This document shows, in pieces, positions 61,364-64,000 of a DNA stretch of 64,000 nucleotides; positions within the stretch are counted from its first letter, which is position 1, and every line of letters begins with the position of its first letter. The notes beneath the pieces are model-generated. The model ran no database searches, was not told where the DNA came from, and saw nothing but the letters and a program-made list of their open reading frames with translations. The DNA comes from Zeugodacus cucurbitae (Eukaryota > Arthropoda > Insecta > Diptera > Tephritidae). Position numbers and translations under genes: made by a program. The stretch covers positions 61,474,232 to 61,538,231 of the forward strand of contig NC_071668.1 of NCBI RefSeq assembly GCF_028554725.1, read 5' to 3'.

Positions 61364-61578
61364 ATAAAATAAAATAAAATAAAATAAAATAAAATAAAAT
61401 AAAATAAAATAAAATAAAATAAAATAAAATAAAATAAAATAAAATAAAATAAAATAAAATAAAATAAAATAAAATAAAATAAAATAAAATAAAATAAAAT
61501 AAAATAAAATAAAATAAAATAAAATAAAATAAAATAAAATAAAATAAAATAAAATAAGATAAAATAAAATAAAATAAA
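61364..61578. repeat. (AAAAT)n microsatellite, about 43 units
   Basis: A nearly perfect pentanucleotide tandem array of about 215 bp with a single substitution (AAGAT) at about 61,557. The long minus-strand frames through it (FYFIL repeats) are artefacts of the repeat. A shorter relative occurs at about 18,280-18,318. Confidence 0.97.
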
Positions 61579-62559
61579 TCATATTGGTAGCCACTATGGT
61601 TTCGGGATATTGAAAATAAATAGAAGTACAAAATTCGAATTCGTCTTTTCAATAAAGATACAATTGAACCATGTATATAAAAGGTAAATTAGTGTGAATT
61701 AACAAAATGCTTAAAATATCTTAATAATAATGGCATGTTCATGTCCAAGTCATATTTATTTTTAAATACATAATGAAATTTTTGCTCACATTTCTTTACT
61801 TTATTGTCACTATGATGACTATTACTTATTTATTTATATAATGCTATATAACTCGTACTGTTTTCATTTTTCTTCCTGCTGAATTTTATATTAATTTTGT
61901 ATAAATTCACCGGAAGGAAACGGGATGTGTTCAATACAAAACAGTTACATATTTTATAGTAAAAGAGCTGACCGCATAAAGCGGAAACAAATACATTTAA
62001 TTATGATAAAGTGGTATAGTGAATACTAAAGTTAAGTAAAACTTTAATTAGACGAATGCCAATTAAAATACTACCTGTGTGTTGCCTGACTAGCAGAAAA
62101 TTAAAAATGTTTCGCTATATAACAGGTAAATGTGTTTTGTACTCCATTACAAATTATATTTTAAAATATAACAAAACAATGTGCAATTTTTTTGTCCACG
62201 ATTAAGTAATAAATCAACGCGATTATTTTTTTTTTGTACAAAAAAAAACTAAAGCTGCTATATACCGAGCTAAACACCATGGTATAAGGAATGTCTACCT
62301 CCATGTTGGATAATTTATATGGTATGAGAGATTACGCTGTGGAAGCTTACCAACTAATCTGCATACGTACGATGCCCAGCATATTCGCCTATATTTATCT
62401 ATTTACTTATATATACTCCTATGTATGTATATACATATACGATAATGCACACTTATGCTTTGCAAATAACATATGTAATTATACCCTAAACAGGAAACAC
62501 GAAGTTTGTAACACCCAGAAGGAAGCGCCGGAGGCCCTATAAAGTATATTTATAAATGA
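61579..62559. other. Non-coding stretch
   Basis: AT-rich, no recognisable gene. An 83-codon frame at 62,291-62,542 has no domain. Confidence 0.4.
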
Positions 62560-63150
62560 TCAGTATGTTGAACTGAGTCGATTTAGCCTTCAGTCCTTCA
62601 GTTTTTAAGATATCGTTTTGAAAATTTGCTTTTGTTATTTTCTCTTCAAGAAGCTGCTCATTTATCGGAACTGCCGATATCGGACTACTATATCATATAG
62701 CTGCCATGCAAACTGAACGATCGGAATCAAGGGCTTGTATGGAAAACTTCCGCATTTTACTACATATCTACAATTTGGTGTGATTTATTGCTCATAGAAA
62801 AAATTAAATCTCCGAAAAAAATTGTTCAGATCGGATCACTATAGCATATAGCTGCCTTACAAACCGAACGATCGATATCAACGGCTTGTATGGACAATTT
62901 TCGCATTTGACGTGGCATCTTCACGAAATTTGACATGGAATACTTGACATGGATCTATTTTCTTTATTAAATAACCTTAATGTTTCTAGTTAACAACCCG
63001 GATAAAAAGAATTAGTAAAATGTTTTCTTTTTTTTACTTACTTTTTCTTACGTCTTTAGATTTGCTTAAACACATAGTTACTAAAAGAAATGCACCTGTG
63101 AAGGGTATATTAGCTTCGGTACAGCCGAAGTTCACGTTTTTTCTTGTTTT
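62560..63150 (+). repeat. Second dispersed repeat family with internal tandem units
   Basis: Two tandem units of roughly 165 bp start near 62,660 and 62,825. Each carries ATCGGA, a CATATAGCTGCC core, AAAC-GAACGATCG and ACGGCTTGTATGGA or AGGGCTTGTATGGA followed by TTCGCATTTGA or TCCGCATTTTA. The right end has CTTCGGTACAGCCGAAG, a small hairpin, followed by a T-rich tail. The style is of widespread fly interspersed repeats; autonomy and class are unknown. Left boundary approximate. Confidence 0.65.
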
Positions 63151-64000
63151 CATTATAATTTCCAGTTCTTCAATAGCAGTTGACTCACTTAGTGTTCAAG
63201 AGTGAGGTGGATATATGCAGTTATCAGCTATCAAACAACAGCCATTAGTTTTAAAAGGCAATGTGGCATTTCGAAAGTAATTCGTTTGTTTTCCCATCAG
63301 ATATAAAAACCTGTTTTCTACATAAAATTTGTCTCTTTTCTTAAATACCGATCTGTTATTAGCGCCTACGTCACTTGTTTGATTAGAGCAACAGGTGTTC
63401 ATAGAAAAGGTACTTACTTTTCCTCGACAGGAGCGCTATTTGGGATTTCCCTTTTTAGGATATAAAAAAAATATCTTTTGGCGTCTCTGTCTGCAATTGC
63501 ATTCTCTTGCATAACTAGGAAAAATATAAAGGATTCCCTTTTGATAGTTCAGCTATTATAGTGTTAAATTTTCATACATTTCACTAACAACTTTTATATA
63601 ATTTTTATTTATGATGATTTATGAGCCATATACACTCACTGTCGGCGCACAGTGGAAGAGTGTTTTTTTTTTCATAGCACAATCGTTTGTGAGTTATTGT
63701 ATGATTTGCGTGCAGCTCAAGCGAGCATTGAAATAGTAGTGCCTACTGGCAAAGAGAATTTTGTTTTAAATTTTTTTCTTTTATGATATTGTCGCCGATC
63801 ATAATTATTGTTATATTCTCTGTGGTTTAACAGCCTTGTTATACAAAACAACAAGTGTGAAACACTTACCGTTACTATTTTACAGCTAATTACATTACGA
63901 TATCTGTTTTTTTTGAGCGAGCAGTAGAATAGTAGTGAAAGGTGATCTGATCCAAAAAAAAATATTTTTACTACAAAATATTAAATTTTATGATACAAAA
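63151..64000. other. Non-coding stretch to window end
   Basis: No gene, RNA or repeat recognised; AT-rich with T homopolymers. Confidence 0.4.

Noticed and set aside
61341..61652. 103- and 79-codon frames of FYFIL repeats
   Set aside because: Pure translation of the (AAAAT)n microsatellite.

Overview
The window reads as AT-rich, gene-poor nuclear DNA from an insect, most likely a higher fly (Diptera) and plausibly a tephritid fruit fly. The basis is the mix of transposons (an RTE-type LINE with an EEP endonuclease, a mariner, a Tc1-like element, a pogo-like MITE) and dispersed repeats carrying the GTGGGCGTGG and GACGGACGGACAGAC motifs I associate with fly genomes. The species call is inference. 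No host multi-exon gene, tRNA, rRNA or CRISPR array could be supported. The one non-transposon protein signal is a short bZIP-like reading frame near 21.7-22.0 kb.

Mobile elements, left to right: a 1.75 kb element with long inverted arms and a third internal arm (4.88-6.63 kb); a dispersed AT-rich repeat family, here called family R, in four copies (9.9-10.8, 18.8-19.6, 29.6-29.9 and 58.5-59.7 kb); a pogo/Tigger-like MITE with TA target duplication (11.0-11.5 kb); a decayed Tc1-like transposon with TIRs over 200 bp (13.2-14.9 kb); four fragments of one RTE-type LINE family (22.5, 24.2-24.7, 25.2-27.85 and 46.1-46.8 kb), the largest with an intact endonuclease and RT separated by one frameshift; a second, decayed, 5'-truncated LINE (42.7-44.0 kb); a mariner with an internal deletion and a family R copy nested in it (57.8-59.7 kb); a (AAAAT)n microsatellite of about 215 bp (61.4 kb); and a second dispersed repeat family with internal tandem units (62.6-63.15 kb).

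Beneath the transposons lies an unexpected layer: much of the apparently unique non-coding DNA is made of old, diverged duplications of itself, both direct and inverted. One block occurs three times (17.7 +, 33.8 +, 48.2 -). A block of about 1.7 kb is inverted between 19.85-21.69 and 35.8-37.5 kb. Other pairs are 3.25/35.24 kb (direct), 11.8/27.85 kb (direct), 12.56/50.9 kb (inverted) and 39.7/45.4 kb (inverted). These were found by reading, not alignment, so boundaries are approximate. The bZIP-like frame begins where homology between the 21 kb and 36 kb copies stops. The duplicated blocks carry no convincing coding sequence; they may be remnants of a locally amplified segment, an unrecognised large mobile element, or duplicated regulatory DNA.

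The genes do not form a functional system. The coding capacity is transposon machinery (endonuclease, reverse transcriptase, DDE/D transposases), mostly broken.
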